Source: Neopusillimonas aromaticivorans | Lineage (GTDB): Bacteria; Pseudomonadota; Gammaproteobacteria; Burkholderiales; Burkholderiaceae_B | Direction: 5' to 3' | Assembly (NCBI RefSeq): GCF_030344915.1 | Contig: NZ_CP128233.1 | Location: 1,240,001-1,304,000, forward strand | DNA: 64,000 nt | In this document: positions 19,785 to 29,557 of the stretch, in pieces | How the letters are laid out: each line of letters starts with the position of its first letter | How positions within the stretch are numbered: the first letter of the stretch is position 1 | Program-made: the position numbers and the translations under genes | The notes under the pieces: model-generated | What the model was told of the DNA's origin: nothing | The model's database searches: none | What the model saw: only the letters and a program-made list of their open reading frames with translations

Positions 19785-21617
19785 CTACTCAACCGTCACA
19801 CTTTTAGCCAGATTACGCGGTTTATCCACATCGGTGCCGCGTGCGCAGGCCGTATGATAGGCCAGCAATTGCAACGGCACCGTATGCAAGATCGGCGACA
19901 GCTTGCCATAATTCTCGGGCATGCGAATCACATGCATGCCGGGTGCCGCCACAATTTTTGTATCGGCATCGGCGAACACATACAGTTCGCCACCGCGCGC
20001 GCGCACCTCTTGCATGTTCGACTTCAGTTTTTCAAGCAGTTCGTCGCGCGGCGCAATCGTAACCACCGGGATCTGGTCGGTGACCAGCGCCAGCGGGCCA
20101 TGCTTCAATTCGCCAGCCGGATACGCCTCGGCATGGATATAACTGATCTCTTTAAGCTTCAAGGCCCCTTCAAGGGCAATCGGGTAATGCATGCCGCGCC
20201 CCAGGAACAGCGCATTCTCTTTGCTGGCAAAGCGGTCGGCCCACGCCATGATTTGAGGCTCAAGCGCCAACACGGCAGAAATCGCCACCGGCAGGTGACG
20301 CAACGCCTTCAGGTAGCCGGCTTCTTGTTCATCGGTCAGTCGCCCCTTGACCTGGGCCAATGCCAGTGTCAACAGGAACAACCCCGTCAACTGCGTTGTA
20401 AACGCCTTGGTTGACGCTACACCAATTTCAACCCCGGCACGGGTGATATACGCCAGCTTGCATTCTCGCACCATGGCGCTGGTCGCCACATTGCAGATCG
20501 TCAGTGTATTCGTCATGCCCAGGTGACGGGCATGCTTCAGCGCAGCCAGCGTGTCGGCCGTTTCACCCGACTGCGAAATGGTCACCACCAGCGTACGCGC
20601 ATTCGGCACGCTGTCGCGGTAACGATATTCACTGGCAATTTCAACGTTGACCGGTATTTTGGCGATAGATTCGATCCAGTAGCGTGCGGTCACACCGGCG
20701 TAATAGCTGGTACCGCAAGCCAGGATCAATACATTGTCAATGTCATTGAACACCTTGTACGCCCCGTCACCGAACAGTTCGGGCGTAATGCTCTGGATGT
20801 CCTGCAGCGTATCGCCAACGGCGCGCGGCTGCTCGAAAATTTCCTTCTGCATGTAGTGACGATACGGGCCCAGTTCGGCCGCCCCGGTATGAATGTGCAC
20901 CGTATGCACAGCCCGCTCTACCGGCTGACCTTGCCCATCGACAATCCATACCCGCGACAACTGCAGGTCTACGACGTCACCGTCTTCAAGGTAAACGATC
21001 TGATCCGTCGTACCGGCCAACGCCAACGCGTCTGAGGCCAGGAAATTTTCATTCTGACCCAGGCCCACCACCAGCGGCGAGCCTTGCCGGGCACCGACAA
21101 CGCGGTGCGGCTCGTCGTGGCAGAACACCGCAATCGCGTAGGCCCCCGCCAGACGCCGTGTTGCCTGCTGAACGGCCTCGAACAGATCGGCGGTATACAA
21201 GTGGTCGACCAGGTGCGCGATGACCTCGGTATCGGTCTGGCTTTCAAACACATAACCCACCGCCTCAAGCTCGGCACGCAGTTCGTCGTGGTTTTCGATA
21301 ATGCCGTTATGCACCAGCGCAATACGGGCCGTACCGCGGCTTTGCCCCGAAAAATGGGGGTGCGCGTTATGTGTGGCCGGTGCGCCATGGGTCGCCCAGC
21401 GGGTATGCGCAATACCCGTGAACCCCCCAAGGTGGCCCTCCTGGATTTCACGCTCAAGTTCAGCCACCCGTTGCGTGCTGCGCGCCCGGCGCAGCTGGCC
21501 ATCGGCGTGAACCGCCACACCACACGAATCGTAGCCCCGGTACTCAAGCCGCTTCAAACCTTCGAGCAGGACAGGGGTGACATCACGTTGCGCAACAGCG
21601 CCGACAATACCGCACAT
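19785..21617 (-). CDS. glmS: Glutamine-fructose-6-phosphate aminotransferase (isomerising)
   Basis: Intact 610-residue enzyme that makes glucosamine-6-phosphate from fructose-6-phosphate and glutamine, the first step towards UDP-GlcNAc for peptidoglycan and lipopolysaccharide. The start is fixed by MCGIVGAV at 21617, since Cys2 must become the N-terminal nucleophile of the glutaminase domain. HTRWATHG and HNGIIENHDELR follow. Two SIS domains occupy the rest (CGTSYYAG, ISQSGETADTLAAL, LGRGMHYPIALEGALKLKEISY), and the protein ends KSVTVE. The upstream region carries three phased palindromes likely bound by the divergent Lrp-type regulator. glmU of the same pathway is 3.4 kb away. Confidence 0.97.
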   Translation of the reverse strand: MCGIVGAVAQRDVTPVLLEGLKRLEYRGYDSCGVAVHADGQLRRARSTQRVAELEREIQEGHLGGFTGIAHTRWATHGAPATHNAHPHFSGQSRGTARIALVHNGIIENHDELRAELEAVGYVFESQTDTEVIAHLVDHLYTADLFEAVQQATRRLAGAYAIAVFCHDEPHRVVGARQGSPLVVGLGQNENFLASDALALAGTTDQIVYLEDGDVVDLQLSRVWIVDGQGQPVERAVHTVHIHTGAAELGPYRHYMQKEIFEQPRAVGDTLQDIQSITPELFGDGAYKVFNDIDNVLILACGTSYYAGVTARYWIESIAKIPVNVEIASEYRYRDSVPNARTLVVTISQSGETADTLAALKHARHLGMTNTLTICNVATSAMVRECKLAYITRAGVEIGVASTKAFTTQLTGLFLLTLALAQVKGRLTDEQEAGYLKALRHLPVAISAVLALEPQIMAWADRFASKENALFLGRGMHYPIALEGALKLKEISYIHAEAYPAGELKHGPLALVTDQIPVVTIAPRDELLEKLKSNMQEVRARGGELYVFADADTKIVAAPGMHVIRMPENYGKLSPILHTVPLQLLAYHTACARGTDVDKPRNLAKSVTVE

Positions 21618-21657
21618 AACTGGAACTCCTTGATGAGATAACGTATTGTGCGCAATA

Positions 21658-21738
21658 GTCAAAGAAATTAAATTTCTTATTTAATACGTTGGTGAAATAT
21701 AATTTCTTTGACTGCAATCTATGAAATAATATTTCACC
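21658..21738. promoter_or_regulatory. Three phased palindromes, probable Lrp/AsnC operators
   Basis: Three copies of GAAAT-N3-ATTTC lie at 21664-21676, 21694-21706 and 21723-21735, starting 30 and 29 bases apart, close to three helical turns. The outer flanks strengthen the symmetry: a perfect 13-base inverted repeat (GTCAAAGAAATTA) joins 21658-21670 with 21700-21712. They sit between glmS and the divergent Lrp-type gene, an arrangement expected for an octameric regulator that wraps DNA. Which promoter is controlled is inferred. Confidence 0.65.
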
Positions 21739-21852
21739 CCTGCCTTTGCATATGACACACACTCAAGCACACGCGGGCGACCTGCGGCCCCACAAACGCA
21801 ACTCAACCCTGCTACCAGAAATGCTCTTCGGGGCGTCAACGCGAGCCTCTGA

Positions 21853-22394
21853 ATGACAACGCCCCCGACACCCGCAACACACCTGCACACATCGGGAACG
21901 CCAGTACGGCCAACCGCCTCTGCGACAGCGCTCGACGGCCTTGACCGACGCATTCTGGAGGTTTTACAGCGCGATGCCAGCCTGACCAACCAGGAACTGG
22001 CCCAACAGGTACATACCTCGCCCCCACCTGCCTGCGCCGTGTCCGGCGGCTGATCCAAACCGGCATCATCGAAAAACAGGTCGCCATCGTTAACCCCGAA
22101 CGGCTGGGCAACAGCCTGACCGCCATCTGCGAAATCACACTCGACGTACAAACGGCCGAAAACTTCGCCATCTTCGAAGCACACATGATGCAAGACGAAG
22201 CCATCGTGCAGTGCTACCGGGTGTCGCCGGGCCCTGATTTCATTGTCGTAGCCAACGTTCCGGATATGCCGGCCTACCACGCGCTGGCCCACCGGGTGTT
22301 CACCTCGCAACGCAATGTTCGCAATGTACGCACATTCTTTTCAACGCATCGGGCCAAGTTCGACACACGTGTGCAGATCCTGCCGCCGGCGTAG
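21853..22394 (+). CDS. Lrp/AsnC-family transcriptional regulator
   Basis: A 180-residue regulator after repair. The helix-turn-helix begins LDGLDRRILEVLQRDASLTN and breaks near 22024, where a C5 tract should be C6 to continue CLRRVRRLIQTGIIEKQVAI. The C-terminal effector-binding RAM domain is seen in LTAICEITLDVQ to VSPGPDFIVVANVPDM, ending ILPPA. The first 25 or so residues are an unusual threonine/proline-rich extension; a later start cannot be excluded. Family members sense amino acids and often repress their own genes; the three palindromes upstream are the likely targets. Confidence 0.85.
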
Positions 22395-22456
22395 CCCCAC
22401 CGCTAACGACCTGGCCTTGGCAACAGGTACAACACCCCGGTACGAATCAACACGAC

Positions 22457-23521
22457 TCAGCCCGCACCGGAAACCAGCCGTTCATAAATCGACACGTAGC
22501 GCTGCCCCATCATGGCAACGCCGTGCTCGGCCATGACATACGCATGCGCTTTCTCGGTCACGGCCTGACGCAGCCCGGCATCATCGAGTAAACGACCAAC
22601 CCCTGCCGCCATGGCACGGTAATCGGCAATATCGCAAAGTATCCCGCGCTCATCGGCCAGCACTTCGGCCAGACCGCCGGCCCGGGTGGCCACCACCGGC
22701 ACGCGTTGATAAAACGCATCCAGCACACTGCTGCCCAGCGCCTCATGAACCGAAGACAAGGCAAACACATCGAATGCAGAATAAAGTGATTCGATACCCG
22801 GCTCAAAACCCGCGAAAACGTAGTGTGACCCCAGATTCAACTCGGTAACCAGCTGGCGGGCGGCAAACGACACATCGCCATCGGCCCCAAAATGAAGAAA
22901 CAAGACATCGGGATGGGTTTTACGTAAATGATGGGCAGCACGGATCAGTGTCAGAGGGTCTTTTTCACGCGTCAACGCCGCCGCCGTACCGATCACGCGG
23001 CGCTGCTGCAGACCATACTGCTGAATCAGTGCATCGATGCGCGCACGATCGGGTTCGACCGGAACGGCCGCACTGCGAATGATGGACACGGACAGACCAA
23101 GGCGCCGGGGCTCTGCAGCAGCCGCTTCGCTGATCGCCACAAAACCATCGACACGACGCCATTTCCAGAGTGTTTTGGTAGTTTTTGAAGCGGTTAGCGG
23201 AAAAGCAGTGCGACGAGTAAAAACGACCGGGCGACCTAGAGCCGGCTTGAGCGCGGCCAGCCAGGTCAGGGTATTGGCCGTTTGCGCATGCAGAATATCG
23301 AAACGACGCCCCCGCACCAGCAAAAACGCCACCAGGCCCGCCACACTGGCTACCTCATGTACGACAAACCCGGCCTGACGGGCAGCCAAAGCCAGGGGCT
23401 GACCTCGGCGCGCCAACAACTGCGCATCATGCCCCTGGAGCCGGAACTGCTCCAGACAAAACAGTGTCTGACGCTCACCACCCCGCCAACCCCGCTCAAA
23501 ATTAAGCAGCAAAATGCGCAT
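22457..23521 (-). CDS. Glycosyltransferase family 4 protein
   Basis: An intact 354-residue GT-B enzyme. The N-terminal domain opens MRILLLNFERGWRGGERQT, with the GGxE motif typical of GT4. The donor-binding C-terminal domain shows GTAAALTREKDPLTLIRAA, then the FAGFEPGIESLYSAFDVFAL loop and the EALGSSVLDAF motif carrying the usual glutamates. Such enzymes add sugars to lipopolysaccharide or other surface glycans, using nucleotide sugars in the cytosol. It follows the MFS exporter gene by 48 bases on the same strand. The acceptor and sugar are unknown. Confidence 0.88.
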   Translation of the reverse strand: MRILLLNFERGWRGGERQTLFCLEQFRLQGHDAQLLARRGQPLALAARQAGFVVHEVASVAGLVAFLLVRGRRFDILHAQTANTLTWLAALKPALGRPVVFTRRTAFPLTASKTTKTLWKWRRVDGFVAISEAAAAEPRRLGLSVSIIRSAAVPVEPDRARIDALIQQYGLQQRRVIGTAAALTREKDPLTLIRAAHHLRKTHPDVLFLHFGADGDVSFAARQLVTELNLGSHYVFAGFEPGIESLYSAFDVFALSSVHEALGSSVLDAFYQRVPVVATRAGGLAEVLADERGILCDIADYRAMAAGVGRLLDDAGLRQAVTEKAHAYVMAEHGVAMMGQRYVSIYERLVSGAG

Positions 23522-23569
23522 GAATCAACCTGTTTCAATACCGCAGATGCGGCAAAAAGCGGAGCAGTG

Positions 23570-24957
23570 CTAGGCGTCGAGACCTGCCGACGGATCAAAG
23601 TGACGCACGATATTGATGACGAGCGCTGATAGCGCCAGTGTGATACCGACACCGATCGCAACCGAAGCCCCATACGGCCCGCCAGCCTGAAACGCCACCG
23701 CCGCCAATGCCGTACCAACGCTTTGGCCGAACACCCGCGTGGTGGCCTGCAACCCGCCGGCCGCAGCGCTGCGATGGCGCGGCGCACCCGCCAGCATCGC
23801 CCGATTGTTGGGCGACTGGAAAAACCAAAACCAAGCCCACCCACCAGCATGGGCATCCAGGTCGACACCAGCGAGGCCCCTTCAGGCATCAGCAGGATCC
23901 AGATCAGCCCACCGGCAGAAAATGTGGCGCCAATACCGCACAGCACGGCCACCGGATAACGGTCAGACAAATAACCGGACACCGGCGCCATGATGGCCGA
24001 ACCGATAGCCCACCCCCATCAGGATACCGATTTCGGCATAGCCATAGCCCAACACACTGATCAGGTAAAACGGAAACGCCACGAACGCCGTGGTTTGACC
24101 GGCAAACACAGCGGCAGAAGCCCCCACGGCATATGCCACCGGCTTGACCCGTAACAAATCAAGCGGAACCACCGGGGCATCCTGCACATGCGAGCGCTGG
24201 TACAGCAGCACCCCGGCGATGGCAGCGACCAGCAAGGCAACCAGAGCCCACGATGTCGCACTGAGCAACAGGTCGAGGCCGATCACAAACAACCCCAGCG
24301 CCAGCGCACTCAGCCCGCACGCCAGCCAATCGAAGGGCCGCGATACCCGCGGCACATCGGGCAGGAACCTGACCCCGAAATACGTCGCAATACACGCCGG
24401 GATATAAAGGAAAAACATCCACTGCCAGGACAGCCACTCGATAATGAACGCACCCAGCGTCGGCCCCAACACAGCCATCACCGACACAATCAGCGAGTTG
24501 AGGCTGATACCGAACCCCAACTGCGAGGCCGGGTAAATGTTGCGCACCATGCCGCCAAACATGCACATCAGCATTGACGTACCCACGGCCTGAATCGTGC
24601 GGGCCACCATGAGCATGGTGAACGAATTGGACAACGCAACAGCCACGGCCCAGAACATGAACAGACTGATGCCGACCACAAACATGCGTCGGAAACCGAC
24701 ACGCTCGGCCAGTGCCGACAACGGCAACAAGGTGACAAGCATGGTCACGTTGTAGGCGATCATGACCCAAACCACCTTGCGCGGTTCGATGCCCAGATCG
24801 GCGGCAATCGCCGGAAGAGCCACATTCGCCATGGTGACATCCAGCGCGGAAATCGCCAGACTGACCATCAACGTGACAATAGCCCAAAGCGGCGCGGCAT
24901 CGGCAGCCCGTCGGGCGCCGATGCCGCTGCGTGAGCAGGAGATTCGATGACAGTCAC
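23570..24957 (-). CDS. MFS drug:proton antiporter, DHA2 (EmrB) family
   Basis: A 463-residue inner-membrane exporter after repair. GTG 24957 starts MTVIESPAHAA, 16 bases after glmU. One G seems lost near 24925 to join DAAPLWAIVTLMVSLAISAL; helix 1 carries LDVTMANVALPAIAADLG. Motif A-like segment LSALAERVGFRRMFV and the helix-4 region TIQAVGTSMLMCMF are visible. A further break lies near 24010, where a C5 tract probably stands for seven, and one near 23818 (T5, should be six) rejoining GFFQSPNNRAMLAG. The C-terminus is FDPSAGLDA. Members expel hydrophobic drugs; the substrate here is unknown. Confidence 0.83.
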
Positions 24958-24973
24958 AACGCTGACCCTGGCC

Positions 24974-26341
24974 TCATGACTTTTTGACCGGACGCTGCCA
25001 ACCGGGAACCGTTTGCTGACGTGTGCGCGACAGCGTCAACTGCCCTGCCGGAGCATCTTTGGTGAGGGTTGTGCCAGCCCCCAGCGTGGCCCCCTTGCCA
25101 ACCCGGACTGGCGCAACCAGCTGGGTGTCCGAACCAATGAAGACGTCATCTTCAATGACCGTCTGAAACTTGTTGACGCCATCGTAGTTACACGTAATGG
25201 TACCCGCACCGATATTGACACGCTCACCGACATGGGCATCACCAATGTAGGCCAGGTGGTTGGCTTTGGACCCTTTACCCAACTGACTATTCTTGATTTC
25301 GACAAAATTCCCGACATGCGCCGTATCACCGATGTCGGCACCCGGACGCAGACGCGCATAAGGCCCGATGCGGGCGCTCTGGCCGATACGGGCGTTATCA
25401 AGGTGACTGAAGGCATCAATGAACGTGCCGGCGCCAACATGGGAATGGCGTATGACGCAATGCGGGCCGACACGTACCCCGTCTTCGAGCACAACGTGGC
25501 CTTCGAACACACAGCCCACGTCAATGAAAACATCGCGGCCGCATTGCAATGTACCGCGCAAATCGAAACGCCCGGGGTCTGCCAAAGTAACGCCGTCGTC
25601 CAGCAGACGACGCGCCTGTTCGGCCTGCCAAAGGCGTTCAAGCTGGGCCTGCTGCGCGCGACTGTTGACCCCGAGGGTTTCCCAGGACGCGGACGGATGC
25701 GCCGCCCCCACCGAGATGCCTTCAGCAACCGCCATGCCGATGATATCGGTAAGGTAGTACTCGCCCTGCGCGTTATCATTACGCAACTGCGACAACCAGT
25801 GCTTGAGCCGGGCCGTCGGCGCTGCCAGAATGCCCGTATTGACTTCGTTAAGGGTCAGTTCTTCGGCAGTGGCATCTTTATGCTCGACGATACGCTGCAC
25901 CTGCCCGCTGCCATTGCGGACAATCCGGCCATAGCCCGTCGGGTCTGACAGCTTCTCGGTAAGGATAGCCACCCCGCCCCCGCATGCGTCCAGCAAGTTG
26001 CGCAAGGTATTGGACTGCACCAGAGGCACATCGCCGTACAGCACCAGGGTAACGCTTTGCGGGTCGTCATCCAGCACCGGTACGGCTTGCATAACCGCAT
26101 GCCCGGTTCCTTGCTGTGGGCTTTGCAGTACAAAATCAAGACCGGCCTCGTGTGCAAATGCCGCTTTCACGGCATCGGCACCATGCCCGACAACAACCAC
26201 AATACGCGACGGCTCAAGCATGCGGGCGTTTTCAATGACATGCGCCAGCATCGATTTGCCGGCAACGGCGTGCAGCACCTTGGGCAAGCTGGACTGCATA
26301 CGCTTGCCCAAACCTGCCGCCAAAATAACGATATTCAACAT
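24974..26341 (-). CDS. glmU: Bifunctional GlcNAc-1-phosphate uridyltransferase / glucosamine-1-phosphate acetyltransferase
   Basis: Intact 455-residue enzyme that acetylates glucosamine-1-phosphate and then transfers UMP to give UDP-GlcNAc. The N-terminal pyrophosphorylase domain begins MLNIVILAAGLGKRMQS, with LPKVLHAVAGKSML and QGTGHAVMQA. The C-terminal left-handed beta helix consists of hexapeptide repeats (VGAGTFIDAFSHLDNARIG, GADIGDTAHVGNFVEIKNS) and ends with ANHLAYIGDAHVG and NIGAGTITCNYDGVNK, which include the catalytic region for acetyl transfer. The same pathway's glmS lies upstream in the window. No frame break. Confidence 0.97.
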   Translation of the reverse strand: MLNIVILAAGLGKRMQSSLPKVLHAVAGKSMLAHVIENARMLEPSRIVVVVGHGADAVKAAFAHEAGLDFVLQSPQQGTGHAVMQAVPVLDDDPQSVTLVLYGDVPLVQSNTLRNLLDACGGGVAILTEKLSDPTGYGRIVRNGSGQVQRIVEHKDATAEELTLNEVNTGILAAPTARLKHWLSQLRNDNAQGEYYLTDIIGMAVAEGISVGAAHPSASWETLGVNSRAQQAQLERLWQAEQARRLLDDGVTLADPGRFDLRGTLQCGRDVFIDVGCVFEGHVVLEDGVRVGPHCVIRHSHVGAGTFIDAFSHLDNARIGQSARIGPYARLRPGADIGDTAHVGNFVEIKNSQLGKGSKANHLAYIGDAHVGERVNIGAGTITCNYDGVNKFQTVIEDDVFIGSDTQLVAPVRVGKGATLGAGTTLTKDAPAGQLTLSRTRQQTVPGWQRPVKKS

Positions 26342-26378
26342 GAAACGGGGATTAACCTAAAGGGTGTAAGAAAGTGGA

Positions 26379-27241
26379 TCAGGAGGCCGATTTCGGCGCA
26401 GTCGGCCGCTTTCGAGGAGCGCGGGACGTTGTCGTCGACTTAACCGCCGCACGGGAAGCACCAGGCTCAGCCGCCTGCGTCTTTTTGAGGCGCGCGCCGG
26501 CTTGGCCTGAGCGGCCAGACCCGACACCGCCTGCCCCAGCCCCGACGACATACTCGAAACCGTGGCAGCGGCCCCTTGGATGCGGTTGTGGCCGCGTTCC
26601 CTGCCGAGGCCACAACACTTTCAGCATTCTTCAGGCCTGCGGCTGTCGCCGTGGCCAGGCTGTCGAACTGCTGCTGCAGCATGCCCCACCAGGCATCCGC
26701 CGAGCCGACCCCGGGCAGGACCGATGACACCGAGGCCGTCCCAGACTCGGGCGCAGCAGAGGAAAACGTGGATGACGATGCCGAAAATGATGAAGACGAC
26801 GTACCGCCAGACCGGGGCGAAGGCGCATCGGACGCATGCTTGATCTTGGCCTGACCTGACGGCTTGAGCCCAAGCGCAACCTCAAGTGCCGAAGGGGCGT
26901 CGGCACCGCCTTCGGCGGCCGGGGACACGAACGACTTCAGGGTGGCGATTGTGGCACGCTGGACTTCCATGCCCTGGATGGTGCTGCTGAGCATCGACAA
27001 GTTCATGCGCAACCAGTTCTCGACAGTGCGCAGTTCGTTGATGCGGCGGTCAAGTTCTTCGAGGCTCATGGGGGGCGACCATGGCCGTGCCGCCAAGCGC
27101 ACCCGCGCCGGCACCGGCACCGGCCAGGTTCTGCCAGGCATGACGCATCATTTCCATGCTGGCCAGCATGGGGTTCTGCGTAGCGTCACCCATTTGAGCA
27201 AAACCCGGTAACGCAAAAGGATTGGTAGTCGAGCTTGTCAT
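26379..27241 (-). CDS. PhaM-type polyhydroxybutyrate granule protein
   Basis: A 288-residue protein after repair. The N-terminus MTSSTTNPFALPGFAQMG leads into the conserved PhaM block SLEELDRRINELRTVENWLR with NMSMLSSTIQ-like and GMEVQRATIATLKSF. The middle is a long Ser-rich linker (GGTSSSSFSASSSTFSS) and the tail is basic, Ala/Lys/Arg-rich (RAAVKSTTTSRAPRKRP), as in PhaM where it binds the nucleoid. PhaM activates PHB synthase and ties granules to DNA. Frame breaks are near 27075 (C6, eight expected), 26572 (G4) and 26487 (A5); corrected, the tail matches the family instead of an Arg-rich run-on. No phaC gene is in the window. Confidence 0.78.
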
Positions 27242-27281
27242 GATGCCTCCTTGGCCAAACGCGCCGCCGGCGCAGATGAGT

Positions 27282-28096
27282 TCATTTTAAGCGCATCAGA
27301 CAGTCAAGCACCACCAATTCGGCTTCAAGGGTAAAGTCGTCTGCCAGCACCCGGTCCCAAACCTCGTCAATGTCAAGCGTCAGAATCTCGCTGACCTCAC
27401 CATCCTGATTGACCGGACATACCGATGCGTCAAGCACACACTCGCTGACCAGGGCATCCTCAACCTGATAACCTTCCGGCAATCGCCGGTGCATCCGGGT
27501 AATGACCCGGACGGGGGTACGCGTGACCAGCATTTCGGGCAACAACCCGGCCTCTTCATGACTTTCGCGCAAAAGCGAAGTATCCAGCGTCTCGCCTGCC
27601 GCAGACAACCCGCCAACCAGCGTATCCAGCCTGTCGGGGTCGGTCGTTTTGGTCGCTGCCCGGCGCGCCACATACAAACGGCCGTCCGGGGTCCAGGCAT
27701 TTAAATGAACCGCACGCGTCAATAGCCCCAGGGCCGCAAGGCCGCACGCTCGATAACACCCAGCACCTGCCCTTCGCCGACAACATCCAGCAACTCGTCG
27801 CGCCAGCCGCGCAAACACCCTGCTGCCTTCAGGGTTTCAGCCATCGTCTGCAACACCGCATCAAGCGTCAGACCGCGCCCATGATGCGACTGGACATGCA
27901 CCGCTTCGGGGGTCACCTGAACGCCGGGCAAGCCTGCAACGGCCTGCGTGGCACGCGCGGTGATCCAGCCGCTGACCCTGCCGGCAACAGTGAGTGGACG
28001 CGCCCCGACGGGAGGCAGCTGCTGGATGCGCGGCAACAGTTCACGATAACGGGTCGACACGGCCGCTGAAAGAGACGATGGCAAGGTAATGTTCAT
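27282..28096 (-). CDS. Nudix hydrolase with N-terminal DUF4743-like domain
   Basis: A 271-residue protein after repair. The C-terminal half contains the full Nudix box, GGLSAAGETLDTSLLRESHEEAGLL, with its REXXEE magnesium-binding helix; these enzymes cleave nucleoside diphosphate derivatives. The N-terminal half (ITLPSSLSAAVSTRYRELLP) resembles the leader domain of plant/yeast-type thiamine or tetrapyrrole-associated Nudix proteins. The halves join near 27729, where CCC must be CCCC (RPLGLLTRAVHLNAWTPDG). The start is ATG 28096. The substrate is not evident. It is divergent from the cytochrome oxidase operon, with which it shares an upstream region. Confidence 0.8.
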
Positions 28097-28315
28097 GCCG
28101 CGATTGTAGTGGAAGCACGGCCATTTACCCCACGACCTGCGCATGTTCGCTATAATTCTGCGGTTTAAAAGCAATTCAATGGGGCAAGTGTTTTCATAGG
28201 CCGTAGTACTACGCGCTTGCCATCTGATAATTGTGCGTTCGCCGCAGGCCTCTTGATTACGGCCTATTAATTAAAACTGCCAACGGGCGAAGGCACACCG
28301 TATTTCGAGGTCAGC
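28097..28315 (+). promoter_or_regulatory. Promoter and long leader of the cytochrome oxidase operon
   Basis: A 219-base region between the Nudix gene (minus) and coxB. A perfect -10 hexamer TATAAT lies at 28151-28156; the -35 is weak. If used, it gives a leader of about 150 bases before coxB. I see no clear FNR- or Fur-type site. Confidence 0.5.
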
Positions 28316-29472
28316 ATGAAGAAGTTGAGAGGGGTACTGGGCGCTGGCGCTTTGCTTTCCGCAAGCATGGCAAGTGCACAGGTTGCAGATATGCCGGGGG
28401 GCCCAAGGTTAACCAGCTTAACCTCACCACCGGTGTCACACAGATCGCCAACGATATTGCCTGGCTGCACTGGATGATGATCATCATCTGTCTGGTCATT
28501 TTCGTGGGTGTTTTCGGGGTCATGTTCTACTCCGTGATCATGCACCGCAAAGCACGCGGCGCTGTCCCGGCCAAGTTCCACGAGCACGTTGGCGTCGAAA
28601 TCGCCTGGACCATCATTCCTTTCCTGATCGTCATTGGCATGGCGCTGCCCGCCACACGTACCGTGGTTGCCATGAAAGACACTTCAAGCGCCGACCTCAC
28701 CGTCAAGGTCACCGGTTACCAGTGGAAATGGGGCTACGAGTACGTTGATGGCCCGGCTGCCGGCGTCGAATTCATGTCCAACCTGACGACCCCCATGTCG
28801 CAGCGCCTCGGCCTCGAGCCACCCGGTGAGTTCTACCTCATGGAAGTGGATAACCCGCTGGTCGTGCCGGTGGGCAAGAAAGTCCGCATCGTCCTTACGG
28901 CCGGTGACGTGATTCACTCCTGGATGGTGCCCGAGCTCGGCGTGAAACAAGACGCAATCCCCGGCTTCCTGCGCGACACCTGGTTCCGCGCCGAGAAAAT
29001 CGGCACTTACCGCGGCCAATGCGCCGAATTGTGCGGTAAAGACCACGCGTACATGCCCATCGTTGTCAACGTCGTTTCGCAAGAAGACTACGACAAGTGG
29101 GCTGCCGAGCAGCAGAAAGCCTTGGCCAGTGCCGCTGACGACCCCACCAAAGAGTGGACCAAAGAAGAACTGGTCACCCGTGGTGAAAAAGTTTACGCAT
29201 CGGCCTGCGTTGCCTGCCACCAGGCCAGCGGCAAGGGTAATCCGCCCGCCTTCCCGGCACTCGACGGCAGCGCTGTCGTCATGGGCCCAGCCAAAAACCA
29301 GATTCTCACGCTGCTGAATGGCGTTAACGGCACGGCCATGGCCGCCTTCCGCGACCAGTTCAATGATGTTGAAATCGCTGCTGTCAGCACCTACATCCGC
29401 AACGCCTGGGGCAATGCGGGCAAAGGTCAGGAACCCGTCGTACAACCTGCCGCTGTTTCGGCATTACGCTAA
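28316..29472 (+). CDS. coxB: Cytochrome c oxidase subunit II fused to a c-type cytochrome domain
   Basis: A 385-residue subunit of a caa3/aa3-type terminal oxidase. A signal peptide (MKKLRGVLGAGALLSASMASA) is followed by two membrane helices and the periplasmic cupredoxin domain, with the CuA site in CAELCGKDHAYM (Cys-x3-Cys-x3-His) and the upstream histidine in GDVIHSWMVPE. A C-terminal cytochrome c domain has the haem motif CVACH near residue 300 and a late methionine. The frame breaks near 28395 where a G6 tract should be seven. It is the first gene of the oxidase operon and receives electrons from cytochrome c. Confidence 0.94.
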
Positions 29473-29557
29473 CCCTTGTTGGCACCTGTAATTCAATTCA
29501 CAAGTTTTTCTGCCGGGGCGGCTTGCCTGCCCCGGGAAAAGTAGGAAGGAGTCCACC

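Noticed and set aside
19785..21617. Long open frames on the strand opposite glmS (and similar ones opposite iorA, coxB and others)
   Set aside because: They are by-products of GC-rich codon use, have no family motifs and are fully covered by strongly supported genes.
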